Part shown: piece by piece, positions 1-5,886 of the stretch
Layout of the letters: each line of letters starts with the position of its first letter
How positions within the stretch are numbered: the stretch's first letter is position 1
Assembly: GCA_937942965.1 (NCBI GenBank)
Contig: CALDGN010000123.1
Coordinates: 1-5,886 of the forward strand
Length of the DNA stretch: 5,886 nt
Reading direction: 5' to 3'
DNA from: an uncultured Acidimicrobiales bacterium
Lineage (GTDB): Bacteria; Actinomycetota; Acidimicrobiia; Acidimicrobiales; UBA10347
Program-made: the position numbers and the translations under genes
Notes under the pieces: generated by a model
The model's input: only the letters and a program-made list of their open reading frames with translations
What the model was told of the DNA's origin: nothing
Database searches by the model: none

Positions 1-1370
1 AGGCTCCGGGTGACCGACTCGAGCTCAGCCATAGCACCGAGGTCACCGCAATCGCTCCGCTCGCCGACGGCACGATCGCGACCGCTGCGGTCGACGGCAT
101 CGTCCGGATCTGGCCTGCGACGGGCGGCACGCCGATCGCCACGATCGACTCCCTCGGCGCTCCGATCACGGCGATGATCGCGCTGCTCGACGGCCGCCTG
201 GCCATCGCCAGCGTCGACGGGACCCTCCAGGTCGTGCCGGCGATTGATGGGGCTCAGGCCTCGTACACCGTCGCCGCCCACGAAGGCGCCATTCGTTCGC
301 TCCTTGAGTTCGACGACCAGCGAGTCGGTGGCACGATCGCCACGGGAAGCGACGACACCACCGTCCGCCTGTTCTCGCTTGAGACCGGCGAACAATGGCA
401 ACAGCTCGATGGCCACGGCGACCTCGTCAGCGCCCTCGCCCAACTTCCCGACGGACGCCTTGTGTCGACCAGCGCCGACGGCACCGGGCGCGTCTGGAAC
501 CTCGAACTGTTGACCAACGGTGGCATCGTGCGCCCGCCGCACGAACGCAACCTGACGCATCTGACCGCATGGCGCAACGACCAGTTCATCAGCGGCGGCA
601 GTGACGGCCTCGTCATGTTGGCCAGCACGACCGAAACCACCTCGCCCGAGCAGATCACACGCCACGGAGCGCCGGTCGTCGGACTGACGGTCATGCCGAA
701 CGGCGACATCGTGTCGCTCGACGCAGCCAGCATCCTTCGCCTCAGCCAGATCGGCCCCGACGCAGCCGAACCGTTCGAGTTCCAGCTCGCCCCGGGCGCA
801 ACCGCACTCGACGACCGAGGCGAACTCGGCGTCGTGACCGGCCACGCCGACGGGACCGTCCGCTTCTCTGACTTCACTGCGGAAACTGCTTCGATCCCCG
901 CGCATGGCAGTGGCGTCAACGACGTGCTCGGCTTGAGCAGCGGACTCGTCGCATCAGCGAGCGAGGACAACACGGTCCGCATTATCGACCCAGACAACCC
1001 CGACATCATTCCCGTCTTCGATCTGCACACGGGCCCGGTCCAAACGCTCGCTGAGCTCCCCGACGGACGCATCGCGTCGGCTGGCCTCGACGCCATCTAC
1101 ATCTGGTCCGTCGAAGACATGGGCCAGGAGCACATCCGCCTGACCGGCCATCAGGCCAGCAAACTCAGCCTGCTGGGCTTGCCCGATGGCCGCCTCGTTT
1201 CCACCGCAGTTGATGGTCGTGTGCGGGTCTGGGACCTCCAAGATCCCGAAGCTGAGCCGATCACCCTCGTCGACATCCCGGGCATCGTGAACCCCGTCTT
1301 GGCCCAAGCGGACAACGGTCTCTACATCGCAGGCGCTGCCCGCGGGTACGTCATCTTCACCATCGAGTAG
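1..1370 (+). CDS. WD40-repeat beta-propeller protein, 5'-truncated by the window edge
   Basis: The reading frame is open from the first complete codon at position 3 to the TAG at 1368-1370, giving 455 visible residues with no N-terminus. An internal ATG at 174 exists, but clear repeat sequence lies before it, so it is not the true start. About 11 repeats of roughly 41 residues are visible. Each has a His or Gly turn, a strand, a turn such as LPDGRLVST, then a D-G/N-x-VR strand ending in a W or similar residue (RIWPA, RVWNL, YIWSV, VRVWDL). The Asp before the last strand is the usual WD40 structural Asp. Repeats near residues 225-260 and the last one are degenerate. WD40 propellers are scaffolds for protein-protein contacts; no enzymatic role can be assigned. 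Eleven repeats exceed one seven-bladed ring, so a double propeller is likely (inference). Bacterial WD40 arrays are often fused to a kinase or STAND ATPase, and any such domain would lie off the left edge. The MFS gene starts 20 bp downstream. Confidence 0.88.
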   Translation, partial: APGDRLELSHSTEVTAIAPLADGTIATAAVDGIVRIWPATGGTPIATIDSLGAPITAMIALLDGRLAIASVDGTLQVVPAIDGAQASYTVAAHEGAIRSLLEFDDQRVGGTIATGSDDTTVRLFSLETGEQWQQLDGHGDLVSALAQLPDGRLVSTSADGTGRVWNLELLTNGGIVRPPHERNLTHLTAWRNDQFISGGSDGLVMLASTTETTSPEQITRHGAPVVGLTVMPNGDIVSLDAASILRLSQIGPDAAEPFEFQLAPGATALDDRGELGVVTGHADGTVRFSDFTAETASIPAHGSGVNDVLGLSSGLVASASEDNTVRIIDPDNPDIIPVFDLHTGPVQTLAELPDGRIASAGLDAIYIWSVEDMGQEHIRLTGHQASKLSLLGLPDGRLVSTAVDGRVRVWDLQDPEAEPITLVDIPGIVNPVLAQADNGLYIAGAARGYVIFTIE

Positions 1371-1390
1371 CCAACGCCTAGGGTCGCCTC

Positions 1391-2608
1391 ATGAGCGTGA
1401 CCTCGCCCGCAACAGGTTCAGCAGGCGGCCAGGTCGACTCTGCTCGCGGCTGGGTCGTCACCGCCGGGGCCGCGCTCTCGATGTTCACCGTCTTCGGAGT
1501 CGGCTACAGCTTCGGGGCCTTCTTTGATTCGATCACCGAAGAGTTCGGAAGCGGCAGTGGTGCGACCGCAGTTGTCTTTGGCATCACCATCTGCCTGAGC
1601 TTTCTGCTCAGCCCGTTTACCGGTGCACTCAGCGATCGGATCGGGCCTCGCCCGGTGGTCTGGATGGGTGCTGCGTCGCTCGCCGCAGGCCTCCTCCTGA
1701 TCACCGTTGTGCCCAACATTTGGCTCGCCTACGCCTGCTACGGCATCGGGGTCGGCGTCGCCATCGCATGTGGCTACGTACCCATGGTCGCCATCGTCGG
1801 CGGCTGGTTCGAACGCCAACGAGCGCTCGCACTTGGTGTCGCCGTCGCCGGCATCGGACTTGGCACGCTTGTCGCGTCACCGCTCGCCGCAGCGCTGATC
1901 GATGCCACAAGCTGGCGCACCGCATTTGTGACCTTCGCGATCGCCGGCGCCACGCTGATGCTCATCTCATCGTTCATCGTGGCACCAGGTCCCGCGAGCG
2001 AACCCGCTCCCGCCCGCCGCCCACTCGCTGAGCTCTGGGCGCTCGCCGACTTCCGCATCTTGTACCTGTCCATGGTCAGCACCTCGTTCGGGCTGTTCGT
2101 GCCATTCGTGTTCATCGCCCCCTATGCCGAAGACCAGGGAAACTCACCGTTTGCATCGGCGCTGCTCGTTGGGATCATCGGCGGCGCCAGCATCGTCGGA
2201 CGGCTTGCCATCGGTGGCATCGCGAGTCGCATCGGACCCGCCCGGCTCTTCCGAGGCTCCTTCCTCGTGATGGCTGCGAGCCAGCTCGTCTGGCTCGTCG
2301 GCGGGAGCTCCTATGCGCTGTTGGTGCTGTTCGTCATCATCTTCGGCGCGTCGTACGGCGGCTTCATTGCGCTGAGTCCCGCGGTCGCCGCCGACCGGTT
2401 CGGACTCAAGGGACTCGGCGGTGTGATCGGCACCTGGTACACCGCTGCGGCCTTTGGCGCCCTGTTCGGCCCGTTCATCGCCGGCTCACTACTCGACGCG
2501 ATCGACTACTGGGCCGCCATCGTTTTCGGCGCCGCGGCCGCCCTCGTCGGTTGGGTCGTGCTCCGCGGACTCGACCGCGAGCCAGCCGAAACGTCGCTCT
2601 CAACGTGA
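1391..2608 (+). CDS. MFS transporter, monocarboxylate / oxalate-formate antiporter-like
   Basis: This is a complete 405-residue polytopic inner-membrane transporter, the normal length for the major facilitator superfamily. Twelve hydrophobic segments can be traced: roughly residues 21-43, 57-77, 91-108, 110-137, 144-168, 176-198, 223-245, 257-278, 288-306, 309-332, 346-368 and 373-393. A polar central loop around 199-220 separates the two halves. MFS motif A is clear after helix 2 (GALSDRIGPRPVV, residues 78-90), with a degenerate copy in the second half (GGIASRIGPARLF, 275-287). The segment ERQRALALGVAVAGIGLG (141-158) is typical of the monocarboxylate and oxalate/formate antiporter branches, so an organic anion is the likely substrate class, but no substrate can be read from sequence. 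The ATG at 1391 has a modest AGGG 7 nt upstream (1380-1383). The WD40 gene ends 20 bp before it, so the two may share a transcript. The stop is TGA at 2606-2608. Confidence 0.93.
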   Translation: MSVTSPATGSAGGQVDSARGWVVTAGAALSMFTVFGVGYSFGAFFDSITEEFGSGSGATAVVFGITICLSFLLSPFTGALSDRIGPRPVVWMGAASLAAGLLLITVVPNIWLAYACYGIGVGVAIACGYVPMVAIVGGWFERQRALALGVAVAGIGLGTLVASPLAAALIDATSWRTAFVTFAIAGATLMLISSFIVAPGPASEPAPARRPLAELWALADFRILYLSMVSTSFGLFVPFVFIAPYAEDQGNSPFASALLVGIIGGASIVGRLAIGGIASRIGPARLFRGSFLVMAASQLVWLVGGSSYALLVLFVIIFGASYGGFIALSPAVAADRFGLKGLGGVIGTWYTAAAFGALFGPFIAGSLLDAIDYWAAIVFGAAAALVGWVVLRGLDREPAETSLST

Positions 2609-2666
2609 CCTGAAACTGGCCGGCAGCTGCCGAGATTCTGCCAGGTGGCGTAAATCACGCGCCCAT

Positions 2667-2689
2667 GCCGCGGACACCGCAGTCGCGGC
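2667..2689 (+). terminator. GC-rich hairpin in the MFS-helicase gap, possible terminator or leader structure
   Basis: The left arm GCCGCG(G)AC (2667-2675, one G bulged) pairs with GTCGCGGC (2682-2689). This gives 8 pairs with a 6-nt loop (2676-2681), and TTCT follows at 2690-2693. It lies 59 nt after the MFS stop and 19 nt before the helicase start, almost touching the AAGG that may serve as ribosome-binding site (2694-2697). It could end the upstream transcript or act as a leader structure. There is no real U-tract, and hairpins this size arise easily in GC-rich DNA. The rest of the gap (2609-2666) shows no clear promoter. Confidence 0.3.
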
Positions 2690-2708
2690 TTCTAAGGTCG
2701 CACCTCCG

Positions 2709-4451
2709 ATGACGTCGACCACTTCGTTGCCGCCAGAACGCACACCACCCGAGCGCCGAGCCCCGGCGGCAAAGCAGCAAAGCGTGGTCTTGCGCGCCTG
2801 GCAGCAGCAGGCGCTGCGAGCCTTCGTTCGCAACGATGCATCGTCGTTCTTGACCGTTGCCTGCCCGGGCGCAGGCAAGACCTCGTTCGCCCTCGTCGCC
2901 GCCCGTCAGTGGTGTGCAGGCCAGCGCAAACCACTCGTGGTCGTCGTGCCGACCCAGCACCTCAAGCTCCAGTGGGCCGAGTCTGCATTGCGGTTCGGCT
3001 TTCACTTCGACCCCAACTGGACGGCGAGCGACGGCCCGCCTGCCTCGGACATGCACGGTGTCGTCGTCACCTATGCCCAGGCTGCCTCGTCAGCTCGACC
3101 ACTCGCGAACTATTGCCGAGACGGGCTCGTCATCCTCGACGAGATCCACCACGCCGCCAGCGAGCGCTCGTGGGGCAACGCGGTCGAAGACGCATTCAGT
3201 GCGGCCGCCTGCCGGCTCCTGCTGAGCGGCACGCCGTTCCGCACCGACGACAGCCCGATCCCCTTCGTCAAGTACTCGTGGGGCGACTACGGCGAAGCCG
3301 AAGCCGACTACGAATACGGCTACGGCGAAGCGCTCGTCGACGGTGGCGTAGTCCGCCCCGTCTATTTCCCTCGTTTCGACGGCCACATGGAGTGGATGAA
3401 CTCCGAAGGTGACCGCGTCGAAGCATCGTTCGGCGACGACCTCGTGTCGAGCGAATGGAGTGCACGCCTGCGCACGGCGCTGTCGGCAGATGGCAACTGG
3501 CTGCGCACCGTCATCGATCACGCGCACAACAAGCTGCGAGACATCCGAGAGACGCACCCGCAAGCGGGTGGCCTGATTATCGCCACCGACCACGAACATG
3601 CTCGTGCGATCGTGGATCTGCTCAAGATGCGCCACCGGATCGACGCTCGCATTGCGCTCAGCGACGACCCCAAGGCCAGCAAGGTCATCGCCGACTTCGC
3701 CAAGAGCAACGATGAATGGGTGGTCGCGGTGCGCATGATCAGCGAGGGCGTCGACATTCCTCGGCTGCGCGTCGCCGTGTTTGCGACGACGACGACCACG
3801 GCGATGTTCTTCCGCCAGGCAGTCGGCCGTATTGCTCGCTGGACGGCCGGCGTGCCGAACCAAAAGGCGTACATGTACCTGCCCGACGACATGCGGCTGC
3901 GCAACCACGCCGCCATGATCGCTGAGCAACGGCGCCACAGCATCGAGCTTCGCCGCACCCGCGCCGAAGACCACGCCGGGTTCGATGAGATCGCTCAAGA
4001 ACGGGGCGACGACGAGCAGATGTCATTGTTCGAGGCGCTCTCGTCGACCGCGACCGACGCAGTGGTCCCCGACGACGGCATCGATCACTCCGAGAAGATG
4101 GTCAGTCTGGCCGAGGATCTCGAGGGCTTCCCCGTCGACCTGCCGCCTCCTCCCCCGCTGCCGGGTCGCGAGCCGGTGATGGCTGACGACGACCCGTGGG
4201 CGACCTCGGGCAGCGACCTTGACGACGATGCGCAGGTCAAGTCCCGGGCCGAACTCAAGAACGACCTGCGGGACAAAAACTCAGATCGTGTCCGCGAGAT
4301 CGTCGCCCGCACTGGCATGGGCTATCCCGAGGTCAACATGCGGTTGAACCGTGACTCTGGTGTCGATCGCATCAACGAGGCCACGATCTCGAAGCTCACC
4401 AAGCGCCTCCAAGCGGCCGATCGCTGGATCGACTCGCTCCGCGGCAAATAG
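2709..4451 (+). CDS. SF2 DExH-box ATP-dependent helicase with C-terminal helical domain
   Basis: The 580-residue predicted nucleic-acid helicase or translocase is cytoplasmic. Superfamily 2 motifs occur in order: Q-like segment LRAWQQQAL (28-36), Walker A ACPGAGKT (51-58), Ia VVVPTQHL (78-85), Walker B DEIH (144-147), motif III SGTPFR (173-178), motif IV region GLIIATD (288-294), motif V RMISEGVDIPR (342-352) and motif VI QAVGRIAR (370-377). All ATPase residues look intact. A Pro- and acid-rich linker (about 430-505, including PPPPPLPG) leads to a charged helical module at 509-578, possibly for DNA or partner binding. The overall plan resembles ResIII-type or RadD-size helicases, but there is no cysteine cluster for a zinc finger and no nuclease or methylase next door. 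ATG 2709 is chosen because it has AAGG 11 nt upstream, clears the MFS gene, and the next in-frame Met falls after Walker A. The frame stays open upstream only as a shadow of the MFS gene. Repair, RNA or defence roles cannot be separated. Confidence 0.92.
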   Translation: MTSTTSLPPERTPPERRAPAAKQQSVVLRAWQQQALRAFVRNDASSFLTVACPGAGKTSFALVAARQWCAGQRKPLVVVVPTQHLKLQWAESALRFGFHFDPNWTASDGPPASDMHGVVVTYAQAASSARPLANYCRDGLVILDEIHHAASERSWGNAVEDAFSAAACRLLLSGTPFRTDDSPIPFVKYSWGDYGEAEADYEYGYGEALVDGGVVRPVYFPRFDGHMEWMNSEGDRVEASFGDDLVSSEWSARLRTALSADGNWLRTVIDHAHNKLRDIRETHPQAGGLIIATDHEHARAIVDLLKMRHRIDARIALSDDPKASKVIADFAKSNDEWVVAVRMISEGVDIPRLRVAVFATTTTTAMFFRQAVGRIARWTAGVPNQKAYMYLPDDMRLRNHAAMIAEQRRHSIELRRTRAEDHAGFDEIAQERGDDEQMSLFEALSSTATDAVVPDDGIDHSEKMVSLAEDLEGFPVDLPPPPPLPGREPVMADDDPWATSGSDLDDDAQVKSRAELKNDLRDKNSDRVREIVARTGMGYPEVNMRLNRDSGVDRINEATISKLTKRLQAADRWIDSLRGK

Positions 4452-4456
4452 CTCGC

Positions 4457-4462
4457 GATACT
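4457..4462 (+). promoter_or_regulatory. Possible -10 hexamer for leaderless transcription of the lipoprotein gene
   Basis: GATACT lies 6 nt before the GTG start at 4469. It has the two most important -10 bases (A at position 2, T at position 6) but lacks the first T, and I see no -35 match. No Shine-Dalgarno is visible in the 17-bp gap, which makes a leaderless start conceivable. Read-through from the helicase gene is equally plausible. Confidence 0.2.
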
Positions 4463-4468
4463 GCGGCG

Positions 4469-5521
4469 GTGTATTCGCCGCGCCTGACCAAGCTGCTCGG
4501 AGCGTTCCTGGCCGGAGTGCTCCTGTTGGCAAGCTGCGGCGAAGCTGAGCCTGAGCTGCCACCTGGCATAAGCGTTGCTGATGGGTTGGCGCTCTCGGTT
4601 GTCACCGAGGGCTTCGATCGCCCGACACAGCTCACTCGCACACCGAATGGCGACCTGCTGGTCGCCGAGCTCGCCGGCGCCGAGAACGACGCGTCGGGGC
4701 GCTTGCTCCTCGTTGACGGCGATGACCTGGGCACCCGCACGGTGTTACAGACCGACCTCGACAAGCCGACCGGCGTCGCCATGACCGGCGATCAGGTCTG
4801 GATCATGGAACGCGAGCGGCTCGCCGTCACCACGCTCGACGTCGACGCGCCGCTCGAAACCGTCGCCGGCGACCTGCCGAACAACGGCCGGTCCCAGGGC
4901 ACCTTGACGGTGACGCCAGACGAGCAACTGCTGTTCAACACCTCGGGCCGTCGACGTGGACCGGAACGCACCGCCGGATCCGGGATCCTCTGGAGCGTCG
5001 ACCCGACCCGTTGGCAAGACGAGCCCGCGACCCAGATCGCCGAGGGCTTCAAGCACGCCTACGCCCACACGTTCACGAGTGACGGTCAGCTTTGGAGCGT
5101 CGAGATGACCGACGGCAACTTCGACGGCGAACGAGCAAGCGACGAGCTGCTCGCCATCGAGCCCGGCGACGACGCTGGCTGGCCGTACTGCGTCGATGAC
5201 AACCGGCCCGTCATCGAGTTCGGCGGTTCCGTCGAGCGGTGTGCCACGGTGCCGGAATCGCATGCGCTGTTTGCGCCGGGTGCCACGCCGACCGATGTTG
5301 TCGTCGCGCCGTGGGATCCGGGCACGTTCCTGGTTGCGCTCTGGATCTCCGGGACCGTGGTGGCTGTCCCTGTCGACCCGGCTGCGCCCGGCGCTCCTCC
5401 ACACACCGGCGAGGTCGTGATCGACGGCATCGAGAGCCCTCAGGCGCTCCTGGTCGACGGCGACCGCGTACTCGTGGTCGATCATGAGACCGGCACGATC
5501 TTCGCCCTCAGCGAGTCCTGA
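4469..5521 (+). CDS. Secreted lipoprotein with glucose/sorbosone dehydrogenase (PQQ-type) beta-propeller fold
   Basis: This is a complete 350-residue protein with a GTG start and a TGA stop at 5519-5521. The N-terminus is a lipoprotein signal: R5 and K8, a hydrophobic core (9-21), and lipobox L-A-S-C with lipidated Cys23. The mature domain should therefore sit on the outer face of the membrane. From residue 35 the sequence follows the soluble glucose/sorbosone dehydrogenase family: FDRPTQLTRTPNGDLLVAE (49-67), a repeat around LPNNGRSQGTLTVTPD (136-151), FKHAYAHTFTSDGQLWSVE (204-222 region) and the family hallmark DELLAIEPGDDAGWPYC (225-241). Cys241 and Cys258 could form a disulfide. Family members oxidise sugars or related alcohols using PQQ. 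Here the position that I align with the catalytic His of Acinetobacter soluble glucose dehydrogenase is Arg141, so dehydrogenase activity is doubtful and a binding role is possible. GTG 4469 is chosen because it gives a compact signal peptide and no upstream start exists in frame. The gene starts 17 bp after the helicase. Confidence 0.87.
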   Translation: MYSPRLTKLLGAFLAGVLLLASCGEAEPELPPGISVADGLALSVVTEGFDRPTQLTRTPNGDLLVAELAGAENDASGRLLLVDGDDLGTRTVLQTDLDKPTGVAMTGDQVWIMERERLAVTTLDVDAPLETVAGDLPNNGRSQGTLTVTPDEQLLFNTSGRRRGPERTAGSGILWSVDPTRWQDEPATQIAEGFKHAYAHTFTSDGQLWSVEMTDGNFDGERASDELLAIEPGDDAGWPYCVDDNRPVIEFGGSVERCATVPESHALFAPGATPTDVVVAPWDPGTFLVALWISGTVVAVPVDPAAPGAPPHTGEVVIDGIESPQALLVDGDRVLVVDHETGTIFALSES

Positions 5522-5522
5522 C

Positions 5523-5558
5523 CCGAAAGTTGCGGCTCGCAGAGAAGCCCGACTTTGG
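5523..5558 (+). terminator. Thirteen-pair imperfect hairpin directly after the lipoprotein stop codon
   Basis: The arms 5523-5537 and 5546-5558 pair along their length. C5523-C5524 pair with G5557-G5558, A5526-G5532 with C5550-T5556 (one T-G wobble), and G5534-T5537 with A5546-C5549. G5525 and C5533 are bulged, and the 8-nt loop is 5538-5545. Starting 1 nt after the stop codon is the usual place for a terminator. No T-run follows (the next bases are TCAGCATCT), so this would be a tail-less type, or a structure that also affects the next promoter. Confidence 0.42.
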
Positions 5559-5566
5559 TCAGCATC

Positions 5567-5572
5567 TACTGT
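5567..5572 (+). promoter_or_regulatory. TANNNT -10 element, leaderless-type promoter for the LLM oxidoreductase
   Basis: TACTGT fits the actinobacterial TANNNT -10 consensus and ends 7 nt before the ATG at 5580. Transcription could therefore begin at or next to the A of the start codon. The only purine-rich stretch before the ATG, GAGG at 5574-5577, is just 2 nt away, too close for a normal Shine-Dalgarno. I see no convincing -35 in the expected place (about 5544-5549), which lies inside the hairpin. Confidence 0.38.
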
Positions 5573-5579
5573 TGAGGCG

Positions 5580-5886
5580 ATGCGCGTCTCAACCTCGATC
5601 ACCAGCGATGACCTGACGGGCTTAGCCGCCCGAGCAGCCGAACTCGAGGCCCGGGGCTTCGACGAGCTGCAGACGCAAGAGGGACGCCACGACCCGTTCA
5701 TCCCGTTGGCGGTTGCCGCCTCGGCGACCGAACGTGTCGGCCTTGCCACCAACGTCGCCATCTCGTTTCCGCGCAGTCCGATGATGGCTGCCGTGGCGGC
5801 GTGGGACCTGCAGGCGCTTTCCAACGGCCGGTTCGCGCTCGGGCTCGGCTCCCAAATCCGGCCGCACAACGAACGCCGCTACAGCA
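5580..5886 (+). CDS. F420-dependent LLM-class oxidoreductase, 3'-truncated by the window edge
   Basis: The frame opens at ATG 5580 and stays open to the edge, giving 102 residues of a protein that normally has about 300-350. The translation starts MRVSTSITSDDLTGLAAR and shows the luciferase-like TIM-barrel N-terminus. An early helix with EARGFDELQTQE (23-34) is followed by HDPFIPLAVAA (37-47), then TERVGLATNVAISFPRSP (50-67), then AAWDLQALSNGRFALGLGSQ (73-92) and a trailing IRPHNERRY. The FPRSP / AWDLQ / GRFxLGLGSQ series is what I recall from the MSMEG_2256-type family of probable F420-dependent oxidoreductases. Members bind the deazaflavin F420 in the cytoplasm and oxidise or reduce small organic substrates; the substrate here is unknown. 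The start fits a leaderless mRNA. The 58-bp gap with a hairpin suggests a transcription unit separate from the lipoprotein gene (inference). Confidence 0.88.
   Translation, partial: MRVSTSITSDDLTGLAARAAELEARGFDELQTQEGRHDPFIPLAVAASATERVGLATNVAISFPRSPMMAAVAAWDLQALSNGRFALGLGSQIRPHNERRYS

Noticed and set aside
254..1096. A 280-codon minus-strand open frame opposite the WD40 gene.
   Set aside because: Its Ser/Pro/Arg-rich sequence is the reverse complement of repeated Asp/Gly/Thr codons; the + strand shows clear repeats.
2621..2632. Perfect 12-bp palindrome CGGCAGCTGCCG in the MFS-helicase gap, considered as an operator.
   Set aside because: A palindrome this short is expected by chance about once or twice in a GC-rich window this size, and no promoter is visible next to it.
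2454..2708. An in-frame extension of the helicase back to ATG 2454, adding 85 residues and overlapping the MFS gene by 155 bp.
   Set aside because: The added sequence is low-complexity Ser/Arg/Pro-rich out-of-frame translation of the MFS coding region. ATG 2709 has a plausible ribosome-binding site and starts just before the helicase core.
3784..3795. A (CGA)x4 trinucleotide run.
   Set aside because: It lies in the coding sequence just after helicase motif V and, read in frame, contributes to a short Thr run; it is too short to call a repeat locus.
3090..3998. A 302-codon minus-strand open frame opposite the helicase.
   Set aside because: It lies entirely inside the conserved helicase motif region on the + strand and has no family signature of its own.
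4745..5869. A 374-codon open frame on the minus strand across the lipoprotein and oxidoreductase genes.
   Set aside because: Both + strand genes match known families over the same span. The minus translation has no recognisable motif and is the usual antisense shadow in GC-rich DNA.
1..5886. The idea that the WD40 protein and the helicase form a defence system.
   Set aside because: No nuclease, methylase, integrase, phage or toxin gene is present, a transporter gene separates the two, and base composition looks uniform. Nothing in the window supports a defence island.

Overview
The window is GC-rich and tightly packed, and every supported gene is on the + strand. GC-rich codons throughout, a GTG start, a start compatible with leaderless transcription, and a partial gene resembling F420-dependent luciferase-like oxidoreductases all point to an actinobacterium. 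The short, acidic, D/E-rich proteins would suit a free-living lineage such as the Acidimicrobiia, but that placement is inference. I recognise protein families rather than individually named genes, so no gene symbols are given.

Layout from left to right. (1) Positions 1-1370 hold the C-terminal 455 residues of a WD40-type beta-propeller protein cut by the left edge, with about 11 visible repeats. (2) Positions 1391-2608, after a 20-bp gap, encode a complete 12-helix MFS transporter of the monocarboxylate / oxalate-formate type. (3) A 100-bp gap with a GC-rich hairpin precedes positions 2709-4451, a complete 580-residue SF2 DExH helicase with motifs I to VI and a separate C-terminal helical module. 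(4) After only 17 bp, positions 4469-5521 encode a predicted secreted lipoprotein of the glucose/sorbosone dehydrogenase (PQQ-type beta-propeller) fold. Its usual catalytic histidine appears to be replaced by arginine. (5) A 58-bp gap contains a 13-pair hairpin and a TANNNT -10-like hexamer. It leads into positions 5580-5886, the first 102 codons of an F420-dependent LLM-class oxidoreductase that runs off the right edge.

No non-coding stretch exceeds 100 bp. I see no tRNA, rRNA, CRISPR array, insertion sequence, integrase or attachment site. The gene functions do not form an obvious pathway. Close same-strand spacing allows co-transcription of WD40-MFS and of helicase-lipoprotein, but both could be simple chromosomal packing.

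I did not find convincing evidence of a new biological system. The observations most worth checking are the possible loss of the catalytic histidine in the secreted propeller, the stand-alone helicase with its own C-terminal module, and the hairpin plus leaderless-type promoter between the last two genes.
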